Source of the DNA: Clostridium paraputrificum
GTDB taxonomy: Bacteria; Bacillota; Clostridia; Clostridiales; Clostridiaceae
Direction of reading: 5' to 3'
Length of the DNA stretch: 64,000 nucleotides
Assembly: GCF_900447045.1 (NCBI RefSeq)
Contig: NZ_UAWH01000014.1
Span: 556,501-620,500 of the forward strand
The notes beneath the pieces are model-generated. The model worked only from the letters and a program-made list of their open reading frames with translations. It was not told where the DNA came from and did no database searches. The position numbers were made by a program, and so were the translations under genes. Positions 24,472 to 33,294 of this stretch are shown here, one piece after another (the stretch's first letter is position 1; the number at the start of each line of letters is the position of its first letter).

Positions 24472-25860
24472 ATGAATAAAAAATATGTATTCCCAGAAAA
24501 CTTCTGGTGGGGCTCTGCAACATCTGGCCCTCAATCAGAAGGGAGATTTAACAAAAAACATGATAGTGTATTTGATTATTGGTATGATATAGAGCCAGAA
24601 GCTTTCTTTGATAGAGTAGGACCAAACATAGCATCAAATTTTTATAATAGTTATAAAGATGATTTAGCTATGCTAAAAGAAATAGGTTTAAACTCTTTTA
24701 GAACGTCAATTCAATGGACAAGATTAATAAAGGATTTTGAGACTGGAGAAGCAGATGAGGATGCTATAAGGTTCTATAATGATGTTATAGATGAGTGTAT
24801 AAAAAATGATATGATTCCAGTCATGAATCTACACCACTTTGATATACCGGTAGATTTGTATGATAAGTATGGGGGATGGGAATCGAAACATGTTGTAGAC
24901 TTATTTGTTAGGTTTGCAGAAACAGCATTTAAATTATTCGGGGATAGAGTTAAGTACTGGACAACATTTAATGAACCTATAGTTGTAGTAGAAGGTGAAT
25001 ATTTATATCAATTCCATTATCCAAAGTTAGTTGATGGTAAAAAAGCTGTACAAGTATTATATAATCTTAATCTTGCATCAGCTAAGGTAATTGAAGCCTA
25101 TAGAAAACAAGGGCAAGATGGCAAAATAGGTATTATTCTTAACTTAACACCTTCATATCCAAGAAGCAATGATAGTAAAGATTTAGAAGCTGCAAAATTT
25201 GCAGATGATTTCTTTAATAATTCATTCTTAGATCCTGCTATTAAAGGAGAATTTCCTAAAGGATTAGTTTCTACATTAGAAAAAGATAATGTATTATGGA
25301 ATTCAACTGAAGAAGAAATGAGTATTATAAAGAATAATACAATAGATTTCTTAGGAGTTAATTATTATCAACCAAGAAGAGTTAAAGCTAGGGAAGTAGA
25401 ATTTGATAATAGAAATGGTTGGATGCCAGGTAAGTACTTCGAAAATTATGAGATGCCAGGAAGAAGAATGAATCCATATAGAGGGTGGGAAATATATCCT
25501 CAATGTATGTACGATATTGCTATAAATATAAGAGATAATTATAACAATATTCCTTGGTATATATCAGAAAATGGTATGGGAGTAGAAGGAGAAGAAAGAT
25601 ATATTAATAATGAAGGAATTATTGAGGATGATTATAGAATAGAATTCTTCGAGGAACATCTACAATATCTTCATAAGGGAATAGTAGAAGGATCAAACTG
25701 CTTTGGATTCCATTCATGGACTCCAATTGATTGTTGGTCATGGTCTAATGCTTATAAAAATAGATATGGATATATAGCTGTAGATTTACCTACACAGATA
25801 AAGACTATTAAAAAATCTGGAAGATGGATAAAAGAAGTATCACAAAATAATGGATTTTAA
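24472..25860 (+). CDS. GH1 6-phospho-beta-glycosidase
   Basis: 462 residues of glycoside hydrolase family 1: acid/base Glu168 in TFNEP and nucleophile Glu366 in ISENG, with the FPENFWWGSATSGPQSEG opening typical of phospho-glycosidases. The C-terminal WSWSNAYKNRYGYIAVD region carries the Lys/Tyr that bind the sugar phosphate in this subgroup. It cleaves the phosphorylated disaccharide delivered by the PTS into a sugar-6-phosphate and a free sugar. With ManA and ROK kinases in the same operon, 6-phospho-beta-mannosidase activity like GmuD is possible as well as glucosidase. Start ATG 24472 follows a GTGAG site; GTG 24460 is the alternative. Confidence 0.92.
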   Translation: MNKKYVFPENFWWGSATSGPQSEGRFNKKHDSVFDYWYDIEPEAFFDRVGPNIASNFYNSYKDDLAMLKEIGLNSFRTSIQWTRLIKDFETGEADEDAIRFYNDVIDECIKNDMIPVMNLHHFDIPVDLYDKYGGWESKHVVDLFVRFAETAFKLFGDRVKYWTTFNEPIVVVEGEYLYQFHYPKLVDGKKAVQVLYNLNLASAKVIEAYRKQGQDGKIGIILNLTPSYPRSNDSKDLEAAKFADDFFNNSFLDPAIKGEFPKGLVSTLEKDNVLWNSTEEEMSIIKNNTIDFLGVNYYQPRRVKAREVEFDNRNGWMPGKYFENYEMPGRRMNPYRGWEIYPQCMYDIAINIRDNYNNIPWYISENGMGVEGEERYINNEGIIEDDYRIEFFEEHLQYLHKGIVEGSNCFGFHSWTPIDCWSWSNAYKNRYGYIAVDLPTQIKTIKKSGRWIKEVSQNNGF

Positions 25861-25907
25861 TAATAAGGGTGGCAATTATGCCACCCTATTGTTGAAAGGA
25901 GAGCTTT

Positions 25908-26579
25908 ATGAAGGAAAATATGATTTTTAATGATGACCAGTATCAGTTAAGAGAATTTCAAGTTGATAGGATGAAAGAGGTTATAGTTAATAATAGAATT
26001 TCCAAAGAAAATGGAGTTGTTTTTTATGGAGATTCTATTGTTCAAGGATATGATATTAATAAATACATTCCTGAAATAAATGATAAATATAACTGTGGTA
26101 TAGGGGGATTTACATCAGAAACATTGCTATGGATTTGTGATGAGGCGGTTATAAAATACAAACCATCCTTAGTATATATTTCAGTTGGAACAAATGATTT
26201 AGGAAATACTAATATGAGAAGTCCTAGAGAAATAGCGTTAAATATTGAAAAGTTAATTAGATTAGTTAGAGGAAATCTTAAAGAAGTAAAGATAATGATT
26301 GCTTCTACTACACCATGTGATGAAAACAAACAAGGCCCTAAGGCGGGAAAATGTTTAAGAACTAATTTCAATATAAGTATAGTAAATAAAGAAATTCAAA
26401 ATATTTGTAATAGATATGAGAATGTTGAGTTTATAGATATATATAGTACATTATTAGATAAAATTAGTGGGAATATCAAAGAGATTTATACTACAGATGG
26501 ATTACATCTGACAGAAAAAGGATATGAAAAAATAACAGATATAATAAAACCTAGAATATTACAGTTATATAACGATTAA
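25908..26579 (+). CDS. SGNH/GDSL-family esterase
   Basis: 223 residues, no signal peptide, so cytoplasmic. The SGNH blocks are complete: VVFYGDSIVQG with the nucleophile Ser near 44, Gly in GIGGFTSETL near 70, Asn in SVGTNDLGN near 98, and the Asp/His pair in TDGLHLTEKGY near 195-200. Such enzymes remove acyl groups, often acetate, from sugars. Inside a PTS/glycosidase operon, it probably deacetylates an imported oligosaccharide before or after GH1 cleavage. Ribosome site AAAGGAGAG precedes the ATG. Its substrate is inferred from the neighbours. Confidence 0.87.
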   Translation: MKENMIFNDDQYQLREFQVDRMKEVIVNNRISKENGVVFYGDSIVQGYDINKYIPEINDKYNCGIGGFTSETLLWICDEAVIKYKPSLVYISVGTNDLGNTNMRSPREIALNIEKLIRLVRGNLKEVKIMIASTTPCDENKQGPKAGKCLRTNFNISIVNKEIQNICNRYENVEFIDIYSTLLDKISGNIKEIYTTDGLHLTEKGYEKITDIIKPRILQLYND

Positions 26580-26596
26580 TTTTTGGAGGGAAATAT

Positions 26597-27496
26597 ATGA
26601 GTAATTATATTGTTTTTGACATTGGAGGTTCATCAGTAAAGTGGTCCATAATGAGTAAAATGGGAGATATATTAACGAAGGATAAGATAAAGGTTGTTGA
26701 CAGTGTAGATCAATTTTTTGAAGAACTATCTAAAATAGTTAATATTAATAAAGACAATTTTAATTTAAAAGGAATAGCTATAAGTTCACCAGGTGCTGTT
26801 GATTCTATAACTGGAATTGTAGGTGGTGCAAGTACAATTCCTTATATTCATGGACCAAACTTTAAAGAAATATTAAAAGAAAAAACAGGATTAGATGTTG
26901 CCATAGAAAATGATGCTAATTGTGCAGCATTAGGTGAGTGTTGGCTTGGAGCAGCTAAAGAAGAAAATGATTGTGCTTTTGTTGTTTGTGGCTCTGGAAT
27001 TGGAGGGGCAATAGTAAAAGATAAAAAAGTTCATACTGGAATACATAAGCATGGCGGAGAGTTTGGTTATTGTATTGTAGATTATGATAAAGATGGTGAA
27101 GAAAAATACTTAACATGGAGTAGAGTTGGATCAACATCTGCTTTAGCTAGAGCTATTTCTCAAAGAAAAGGTTTAGAAGAAAAAGATATTGATGGGCTTA
27201 AAGCATTTCAATTATATGATGAAGGAGATATCATAGCTGTTGAAGAGGTTAATAAGTATTTTAGATATATGGCTATTGGAATATACAATATTCAATATAC
27301 TTATGATCCTGAGGTTATAGTTTTAGGTGGAGCTATAAGTGAAAGAGAAGGGTATATTGAAAGTATTAATGAAAAGTTAGATGAAATTATGTGTAATAAT
27401 ACTGATGGTAAAATAAAGCCTATTGTTAAGAAGTGTATACATGGAAATGATGCTAATATGATAGGCGCATTATATAACTTGTTAAATGAAAGGTAG
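26597..27496 (+). CDS. ROK-family sugar kinase, first copy
   Basis: 299 residues with the ROK phosphate motif FDIGGSSVKW at the N-terminus, ENDANCAALGE (catalytic Asp) near 105 and GSGIGGAIV near 132. The CXCGXXGCXE zinc motif of many ROK kinases is absent: the corresponding stretch is DYDKDGEEKYLTW. Zinc-lacking members include beta-glucoside kinases and the GmuE fructokinase-type protein. It probably phosphorylates the free sugar released by GH1. Ribosome site TTGGAGGG supports the ATG. Which hexose it uses cannot be read from the sequence. Confidence 0.88.
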   Translation: MSNYIVFDIGGSSVKWSIMSKMGDILTKDKIKVVDSVDQFFEELSKIVNINKDNFNLKGIAISSPGAVDSITGIVGGASTIPYIHGPNFKEILKEKTGLDVAIENDANCAALGECWLGAAKEENDCAFVVCGSGIGGAIVKDKKVHTGIHKHGGEFGYCIVDYDKDGEEKYLTWSRVGSTSALARAISQRKGLEEKDIDGLKAFQLYDEGDIIAVEEVNKYFRYMAIGIYNIQYTYDPEVIVLGGAISEREGYIESINEKLDEIMCNNTDGKIKPIVKKCIHGNDANMIGALYNLLNER

Positions 27497-27508
27497 GAAT
27501 ATATAGTT

Positions 27509-28444
27509 ATGTATCCGATAAAATTTGAAAATTTATATTATGAAAAGATTTGGGGAGGAAGAGATTTTGAAAGTTTTAGAGAAAATTTACCACATGGAGA
27601 TATAGGTGAAAGCTGGGATATAGCATGTCATCATAACGGAATGAGTATAGTTTCTAATGGATATTTAAAAGGAAAGACTTTTGAAGAATTAATTAAAGAG
27701 TATGGAACAGAATTGTTAGGAGAAAGTTTTGAAAATAAAGAGTTTCCTTTATTGGTAAAGTTAATTAATTCAAAAGAAAAATTATCTGTACAGGTTCATC
27801 CAAGTGATGAATATGCAAAGAGGGTAGAAAATTCTTTAGGAAAAACTGAAGCATGGTATGTGGTAGATGCAAAGCCAGGAGCTTCTTTAATAGTTGGAAC
27901 AAAGAATTGTGATAAGGCGATTTTTGAAAAGGCTATAAGAGAAGGTAAGACAGAAGAATATTTAAATAAAATTGAAGTGAAAAAAGGGGATTGTTTTCTT
28001 ATAAATAGTGGATTAGTACATGCTATTTGCGAAGGTGTTATTATAGCGGAGATACAACAAAGTAGTGATATAACATATAGGATTTATGATTATGGAAGAC
28101 CAAGAGAAATTCATGTGGAAAAGTCAATGGATGTAATTGATTTTAATTTAAAGCCTATAAATGCTAGTGGAAAAAAGCTTGTTAGTTTTTGTGGTTATGA
28201 GAAAGGAATATTATGCGCTAGTGAATATTTTACTATAGAAAAATATGTTGTTAGTAGTGAAGTATCAGAAAATAGTGATATAAATAAATTCTTTATATTT
28301 ACTTGTGTTGATGGGAAGGGAACTATTATTTCAGAAGATGGGACAAAGATGGATATACTAAAGGGAGATAGTATTCTAATACCTGCTAAATTAGGAAAGT
28401 ACACAATACAAGGAGAGTTAACTTTGTTAAAGAGCTATGTATAG
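27509..28444 (+). CDS. manA: Mannose-6-phosphate isomerase, class I
   Basis: 311 residues of the short Firmicutes ManA/GmuF type. Cupin zinc ligands are visible in SVQVHPSDEYA (Gln/His near 92-95) and KTEAWYVVD (Glu near 113), with a later His in NSGLVHAICEG near 173. The catalytic region includes SDITYRIYDYGR near 190-202. It interconverts mannose-6-phosphate and fructose-6-phosphate. Its place between two ROK kinases and after a phospho-glycosidase indicates that mannose-6-phosphate is a product of the operon, the best evidence that a mannose-containing sugar is used. It overlaps the next reading frame only in non-used upstream codons. Confidence 0.93.
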   Translation: MYPIKFENLYYEKIWGGRDFESFRENLPHGDIGESWDIACHHNGMSIVSNGYLKGKTFEELIKEYGTELLGESFENKEFPLLVKLINSKEKLSVQVHPSDEYAKRVENSLGKTEAWYVVDAKPGASLIVGTKNCDKAIFEKAIREGKTEEYLNKIEVKKGDCFLINSGLVHAICEGVIIAEIQQSSDITYRIYDYGRPREIHVEKSMDVIDFNLKPINASGKKLVSFCGYEKGILCASEYFTIEKYVVSSEVSENSDINKFFIFTCVDGKGTIISEDGTKMDILKGDSILIPAKLGKYTIQGELTLLKSYV

Positions 28445-28457
28445 AGGTAATAAAGAG

Positions 28458-29345
28458 ATGAAATATTATATTGGAATAGATATAGGTGGAACAAACCTAA
28501 GAGCAGCTTTATTTGATGAAGACTTTACGTTGATAGATAAATTTAAAGTTGGAAATGAGGTGCCAAAAGGGCCAGAGTATAATTTAAATAAAATAGTAAC
28601 TAGAATTAAAGAGGTATGGAATTATAAGAGTATAGTTGCTGTAGGGGTAGGTTGTCCAGGGCCTTTAGATATAAAAAAAGGAAAGATTTTAGTAGCACCC
28701 AATTTAAGAACTTGGGAATGTTTTAATGTAAAAGAATACTTTGAAAAAGAATTAAATTTACCAGTTAAAGTTAATAATGATGCTAATGTAGCAGCACTTA
28801 GTGAAGCTATAATTGGTGCAGGAAAAGGCTGTGAAAGTGTATATTATGTAACTTTATCAACAGGAGTTGGTGGAGGCTTTATATATAAAGGAGAGATTGT
28901 ATCTGGATTTAATAGTATCGCAGCAGAAATAGGAAATATGATTATAAATGAAGATAATTATAAACATTCAAATATGAATCTTGGCGGTCTTGAAGGGCAA
29001 TGCAGTGGAAGCAATATTGCAAGAATTGCTAGTTCTAAATTAGGAAATAAATTAACTGCCAAAGAAGTATTTGAGGGAGCAAAAGAAGATAATAGTGTCT
29101 TAAGTGATATTATAAGAGATTGGGTAATTAATGTGTCAAAGGCTATAGCAAATATAATAGTTACAGTAGATCCTGAAGTTATAGTATTAGGTGGATCAGT
29201 TATTATTAATAACCCTGATTTTATAGAAGATATTAAAGTTGAAGTAAAGAAAAGAGTTTTTGAAGGAATAGAAGTGAATATTAAATTAGCTAATATGGGT
29301 GATGATGCAGGATTAGTTGGCGCTGGAATACTAGCTGAAAAGTAG
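28458..29345 (+). CDS. ROK-family sugar kinase (probable glucokinase), second copy
   Basis: 295 residues: IGIDIGGTNLRAALFDED at the N-terminus, VNNDANVAALSEA with the catalytic Asp near 107, TLSTGVGGGFIY near 133, and VDPEVIVLGGSV in the C-terminal half. As in the other copy, the CXCGXXGCXE zinc motif is not intact (LGGLEGQCSG remains at that place). ATG 28458 is preferred because AGAGG lies 10 bases upstream; ATG 28437 overlaps manA. It would phosphorylate glucose or a related hexose freed in the operon's pathway. It ends the operon at a strong terminator. Confidence 0.88.
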   Translation: MKYYIGIDIGGTNLRAALFDEDFTLIDKFKVGNEVPKGPEYNLNKIVTRIKEVWNYKSIVAVGVGCPGPLDIKKGKILVAPNLRTWECFNVKEYFEKELNLPVKVNNDANVAALSEAIIGAGKGCESVYYVTLSTGVGGGFIYKGEIVSGFNSIAAEIGNMIINEDNYKHSNMNLGGLEGQCSGSNIARIASSKLGNKLTAKEVFEGAKEDNSVLSDIIRDWVINVSKAIANIIVTVDPEVIVLGGSVIINNPDFIEDIKVEVKKRVFEGIEVNIKLANMGDDAGLVGAGILAEK

Positions 29346-29388
29346 AGAGAGTAATTCTATAGGTACTATAAAGATAAAGTAAATCAAG

Positions 29389-29418
29389 AAGACTTGGCAT
29401 GTGGCCAAGTCTTTTTTA
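29389..29418 (+). terminator. Terminator of the gmu-like operon
   Basis: AAGACTTGGC pairs exactly with GCCAAGTCTT around ATGTG, followed by TTTT. Confidence 0.92.
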
Positions 29419-29520
29419 GATTATGTTACCATAGAATGCATAAATATAATTGAAAATAAATTACTTTTATAGTAACTTTACTATTATAATAAAATATAGA
29501 TTAGATGTAGGAGGATAACT

Positions 29521-29820
29521 ATGGCAACTAGTACATCAATAACTGAGAAGACAAGAGTTAAGGTTAAAGAACCTAAAAGATATAAGGTTATTATGCATAA
29601 TGATGATTTTACCTCAATGGAGTTTGTTATATTTGTTTTAATGAATATATTTAATAAAAATGAAATGGAAGCTAATGATTTAATGATGAAAGTACATAAG
29701 GGTGGAAGTGCTATGGTAGGTACTTATTCTTATGATATAGCAAGAAGTAAGGTAGAAGAAACTACATTATTAGCAAGACAAGAGGGATTTCCATTTAAGG
29801 TTACTATGGAAGTTGCATAG
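29521..29820 (+). CDS. clpS: ATP-dependent Clp protease adaptor
   Basis: 99 residues: a polar N-terminal tail, then the ClpS fold with RYKVIMHNDDFTSMEFVIF (the NDD residues that bind the alpha-amino group of N-degron substrates) and VHKGGSAMVGTYSYDIARSK (His near the pocket). It hands proteins with bulky N-terminal residues to a Clp ATPase. It is directly followed by clpA, eleven bases away, with ribosome site TAGGAGGAT before its own ATG, so adaptor and unfoldase are expressed together. Confidence 0.92.
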   Translation: MATSTSITEKTRVKVKEPKRYKVIMHNDDFTSMEFVIFVLMNIFNKNEMEANDLMMKVHKGGSAMVGTYSYDIARSKVEETTLLARQEGFPFKVTMEVA

Positions 29821-29831
29821 GAGGAAAGAAA

Positions 29832-32045
29832 ATGAGACTATCTGCAGTAGTAGAAGAAATAGTTGTTAAAGCTATAAATTATGCCAAAGAAAATAATCAT
29901 GAATATATAACTCCAGAACATTTATTATATATGACAACATTTAATGAGGATTTTAGTAAGGCTTTCAAAAATGTTGGTGGAGATACTATTAAATTACGTG
30001 AGGACTTACAAGGATATATTAATGAAAATATAAATATTATTGAAGGACATGAGCCTCAAGGAAGCCACTCTTTCAATGAAGTGATTTTATATTCATCATC
30101 TAGAGCACAAGCTAGTGATAGAAATCAAGTTGAGTTATCACATCTTTTAGATGGTATTATAAATTTAGAAGAGAGCTACGCTGCTTATTATCTGTTGTCT
30201 CAAGTTGAATGGACTGACCTTTTATATGAGTTATGTGATTTGCAGGGGGAAGAAAGAGTAAATAAAGAGGTTATAGCTGAAGAGGGGGAGAAAAAAGAAA
30301 TAAAGGATGAAGGATGGAAAGCTTATGTAACCTGCTTAAATGATGTAGTAGAGGGTTATTCACCTCTTATAGGTAGAGAGTTAGAACTTGAAAGAACTAT
30401 GCAAATTTTATGCAGAAAATATAAGAATAATCCTATACACATAGGTGAGGCAGGGGTAGGGAAGACTGCCATTACCTTTGGGCTTGCAAGACTTATTAAT
30501 GAAGGAAAGGTTCCAGAGAAATTAAGTGATTCTAAAATATTTTCAATAGATTTAGGTGGGCTTTTAGCTGGAACTCAATATAGAGGAGATTTTGAGAAGC
30601 GTTTTAAAATGGTTATGGATGGAGTAGCAGAGTATTCTAATCCCATTCTTTATATAGATGAAATTCATAATATTGTTGGGGCAGGAGCAATTAACGGAGG
30701 AACTTTTGATGTATCTAATATGTTGAAGCCATACTTAACAGAAGGTAAGATAAGAGTAATTGGGGCAACAACTTATGATGAGTTTAATAAGCATTTTTCT
30801 AAGAATAAAAGTTTACTTAGAAGGTTTCAAAATATAGATATAAAGGAGCCTTCAGTGGAAGAAACTATAAAGATATTAAGCGGGTTAAAAGGTTATTATG
30901 AAGATTATCACGGAGTAAAATATTCTAAAGGAACCTTAGAACATGCGGTAGAATTAAGCCATAAATATATAAATGAAAGATATTTACCTGATAAAGCAAT
31001 TGACTTAATTGATGAAGCAGGTGCTTATAGAGTAATGCATCCATTAAAAAAGAAGGTTCAAACTGTTGATAATAATCTAATAGAAGAGGTTTTATCTAAG
31101 ATTTGTAATATACCAAAACAAACAGTAGAAATAGATGAAGTTGAAAAGTTAGGAAAGCTAGAAGATGAACTAGAGTCCCAGGTATTTGGTCAAGAAGAAG
31201 GAATAAAAGAAGTAGTTAAGGCAATAAAGCTATCAAGGGCAGGACTTAATGATGACAATAAACCTGTTGCTAGCTTATTATTTGTAGGACCAACAGGTGT
31301 TGGTAAAACTGAAATTGCAAAAACTCTAGCTAATATTTTAAACATAGAACTTATAAGATTTGATATGAGTGAGTATGTAGAAAAACATACTGTTGCTAAG
31401 TTAATAGGAGCACCTGCTGGGTATGTAGGATATGAAGAGGGAGGACTATTAACAGATAGTGTAAAAAAGAATCCTCATTGTGTGCTATTACTAGATGAAA
31501 TAGAAAAAGCCCATAGTGATATATTTAATATTCTTCTTCAAGTTATGGATTATGCTACATTAACAGATAACCAGGGGAGAAAAACGGACTTTAGAAATGT
31601 AATTCTTATAATGACTTCAAATGCAGGAGCAAGTAAGGTTGGTAAAAGTTTAATTGGGTTTGGAGATAGAGAGGTCACTAGGGAAGGAATAACTGAAGAG
31701 GTTAAGAAAATTTTTACTCCAGAGTTTAGAAATAGATTAAGTAAGGTGGTAGTATTTAATCCTATAAATAAAGAAATGAGTAGAAACATTGTAGTAAAGC
31801 AACTTAATTTATTAAAAGATAAGTTAAAGGAAAAGAAGATAGATTTAAGCTGGGGAGATTCTTGTATAGATTTTCTTGAGAATAAAGGAATTAGTGAAGA
31901 ATATGGTGCAAGAGAGATAATAAGAGTTATAGATAAAGAAATTAAATCTCTACTTGTAGATGAAATTCTTTTTGGAAAATTAAAAAATGGTGGTAAATGC
32001 ACAATAGAATATGAAAATAATGGAGTAAAGGTGATACAGCAGTAA
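29832..32045 (+). CDS. clpA: ClpA-type AAA+ unfoldase
   Basis: 737 residues: an N-terminal ClpN repeat domain (about 1-145), AAA module 1 with GEAGVGKT near 205 and LYIDEIHN near 272, and AAA module 2 with GPTGVGKT near 486 and LLLDEIEKA. SLIGFGDR near 605 is the IGF-type loop that docks ClpP. The first Walker A has Ala where GEPGVGKT is usual. No UVR/middle coiled-coil insertion of ClpC size is present, so this is ClpA-like, fitting the upstream clpS. With ClpP it would degrade N-degron and other substrates. Ribosome site TAGGAGG. Confidence 0.92.
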   Translation: MRLSAVVEEIVVKAINYAKENNHEYITPEHLLYMTTFNEDFSKAFKNVGGDTIKLREDLQGYINENINIIEGHEPQGSHSFNEVILYSSSRAQASDRNQVELSHLLDGIINLEESYAAYYLLSQVEWTDLLYELCDLQGEERVNKEVIAEEGEKKEIKDEGWKAYVTCLNDVVEGYSPLIGRELELERTMQILCRKYKNNPIHIGEAGVGKTAITFGLARLINEGKVPEKLSDSKIFSIDLGGLLAGTQYRGDFEKRFKMVMDGVAEYSNPILYIDEIHNIVGAGAINGGTFDVSNMLKPYLTEGKIRVIGATTYDEFNKHFSKNKSLLRRFQNIDIKEPSVEETIKILSGLKGYYEDYHGVKYSKGTLEHAVELSHKYINERYLPDKAIDLIDEAGAYRVMHPLKKKVQTVDNNLIEEVLSKICNIPKQTVEIDEVEKLGKLEDELESQVFGQEEGIKEVVKAIKLSRAGLNDDNKPVASLLFVGPTGVGKTEIAKTLANILNIELIRFDMSEYVEKHTVAKLIGAPAGYVGYEEGGLLTDSVKKNPHCVLLLDEIEKAHSDIFNILLQVMDYATLTDNQGRKTDFRNVILIMTSNAGASKVGKSLIGFGDREVTREGITEEVKKIFTPEFRNRLSKVVVFNPINKEMSRNIVVKQLNLLKDKLKEKKIDLSWGDSCIDFLENKGISEEYGAREIIRVIDKEIKSLLVDEILFGKLKNGGKCTIEYENNGVKVIQQ

Positions 32046-32061
32046 GCTGCATCACCTTTTA
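32027..32061. terminator. Terminator between clpA and the nitroreductase gene
   Basis: AAAGGTGAT-A-CAGC pairs with GCTG-C-ATCACCTTT around AGTAA. It overlaps the clpA stop codon and ends just before the convergent nitroreductase stop; it probably serves clpA and perhaps both. Confidence 0.85.
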
Positions 32062-32063
32062 AA

Positions 32064-32579
32064 TTAGAATTTGTTGTAATGAATTTTATTAAAGTTAAAT
32101 GAGTTTTCATCATAAGGTATTTTTTCTTCATCCTTATACCCTAAAGCAATTATGCTTAGTACACCATAATTATCTGGTATGTTTAATACATTTCTTACTT
32201 CTTTTTCAGAATCATCATTTTCACCTTGTCGACTTCTCATTTGTATCCAACAAGATCCTAGGCCTAGACTTTCAGCTTCAAGTTGAATTAAGGTTGAAGC
32301 AATAGAAGCATCTTCTATCCAAACATCACTTGTTAAAGAGTCACCAATTACAACTATAGCAACAGGTGAAGTTTTCAAAGCAAGTGTGCCCCTGTTTTTA
32401 CACTTTTCAAGTTTTTCTAAAGTAGACTTTTCATTTACTACTATTAATTCTACCGGCTTTTTGTTCATAGAAGATGGTGCAAGAAGTGCCGATTTTATTA
32501 TTTTATCTATTTTGTCTTTTTCAATAGGTGTATCTTTATATTTTCTTATGCTTCTTCTACTTTTTAATAGTTCTAACAT
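32064..32579 (-). CDS. Nitroreductase-family flavoprotein
   Basis: 171 residues. LLKSRRSIRKYKDTPIEKD at the N-terminus and LLAPSSMNKKPVELIVV are the FMN-binding blocks of the nitroreductase fold; ESLGLGSCWIQMR near 105 and LSIIALGYKDEEKIPYDE near 145 are also typical. It binds FMN and reduces nitro, quinone or similar substrates with NAD(P)H; the natural substrate is not visible. The protein is short (171 against about 180-220), as in the small clostridial subgroup. It stands alone on the minus strand with a weak ribosome site. Confidence 0.87.
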   Translation of the reverse strand: MLELLKSRRSIRKYKDTPIEKDKIDKIIKSALLAPSSMNKKPVELIVVNEKSTLEKLEKCKNRGTLALKTSPVAIVVIGDSLTSDVWIEDASIASTLIQLEAESLGLGSCWIQMRSRQGENDDSEKEVRNVLNIPDNYGVLSIIALGYKDEEKIPYDENSFNFNKIHYNKF

Positions 32580-32703
32580 ATAATCACTCCATAATTTCAG
32601 ATTAATTATATTATATCATTTACTTATAAAGAATTTATAAATAGATATACTTTTAGATATAGATTTTCATATAATATTAAAAAATTAACTTTAAGGAGAG
32701 TAT

Positions 32704-33260
32704 ATGTTTAATAAATCATGCTTAATAAAAAAATATATGTTGTATGGCGTTATTGCTATAGTTCTTATTTCATCATTAAGTCACTTTTTATATGGTTTTA
32801 GTGGCAATATAAAGATTGTAGGAATTTTTACACCAATAAATGAAAGTATATGGGAACATCTAAAATTAGCTTTTTATCCTACGGTATTATGGTGGGGGAT
32901 TGGATATTTTATATACCGCGGAAAAATGTATATAGATATAAGAAAGTGGATTGTATCTATGGCAATATCCATAATTATAAGTCCTATTATAATAATAACT
33001 TTTTTTATACTTATACAGGTGCCTTTGGCATACAAAACTTAGTACTTGATATATTTTCGCTTATACTGGGGGTTTTTATAGGACAATTAATTGAATTAAA
33101 GTATTATGAGAATTATAAATATAATAAAGTAGTATTTTATTCTTTGTTGTTTATTTGTTTACTTGGTGTAGTTCTATTTACTTACTTTACATTTAATCCA
33201 CCTAATATTCCACTTTTTGTTGACTCAACTACTGGACTTAGAGGAATTTATTTGTATTAA
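32704..33260 (+). pseudogene. DUF6512-like membrane protein split by a frameshift in a poly-T tract
   Basis: The frame from ATG 32704 encodes 112 residues (MFNKSCLIKKYMLYGVIAIV ..., IFTPINESIWEHLKLAF) and stops at 33042. The same protein continues in the -1 frame from about 33006 (YTYTGAFGIQNLVLDIFSL ... to TAA 33260). Joined at the seven-T run 33000-33006, the product is about 185 residues with about five membrane spans, a sensible DUF6512-like protein. One extra T, or a -1 slip at T TTT TTT, restores it. Either it is a true pseudogene, a sequence error in a homopolymer, or a slippage-expressed gene. Family name is moderately sure, function unknown. Confidence 0.7.
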
Positions 33261-33294
33261 TAAATATATAGAGAATATGGATGGGAGTATAAAA

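Noticed and set aside
31550..32131. 193-residue minus-strand open frame across the end of clpA
   Set aside because: It is antisense to clpA and runs into the nitroreductase gene; it has a low-complexity Leu/Ser/Phe composition typical of shadow frames and no ribosome site.
32850..33260. Separate 136-residue gene starting at 32850
   Set aside because: Its first 52 residues are the out-of-frame reading of the upstream half; only the part after the poly-T run reads as protein, so it is the second half of one gene.
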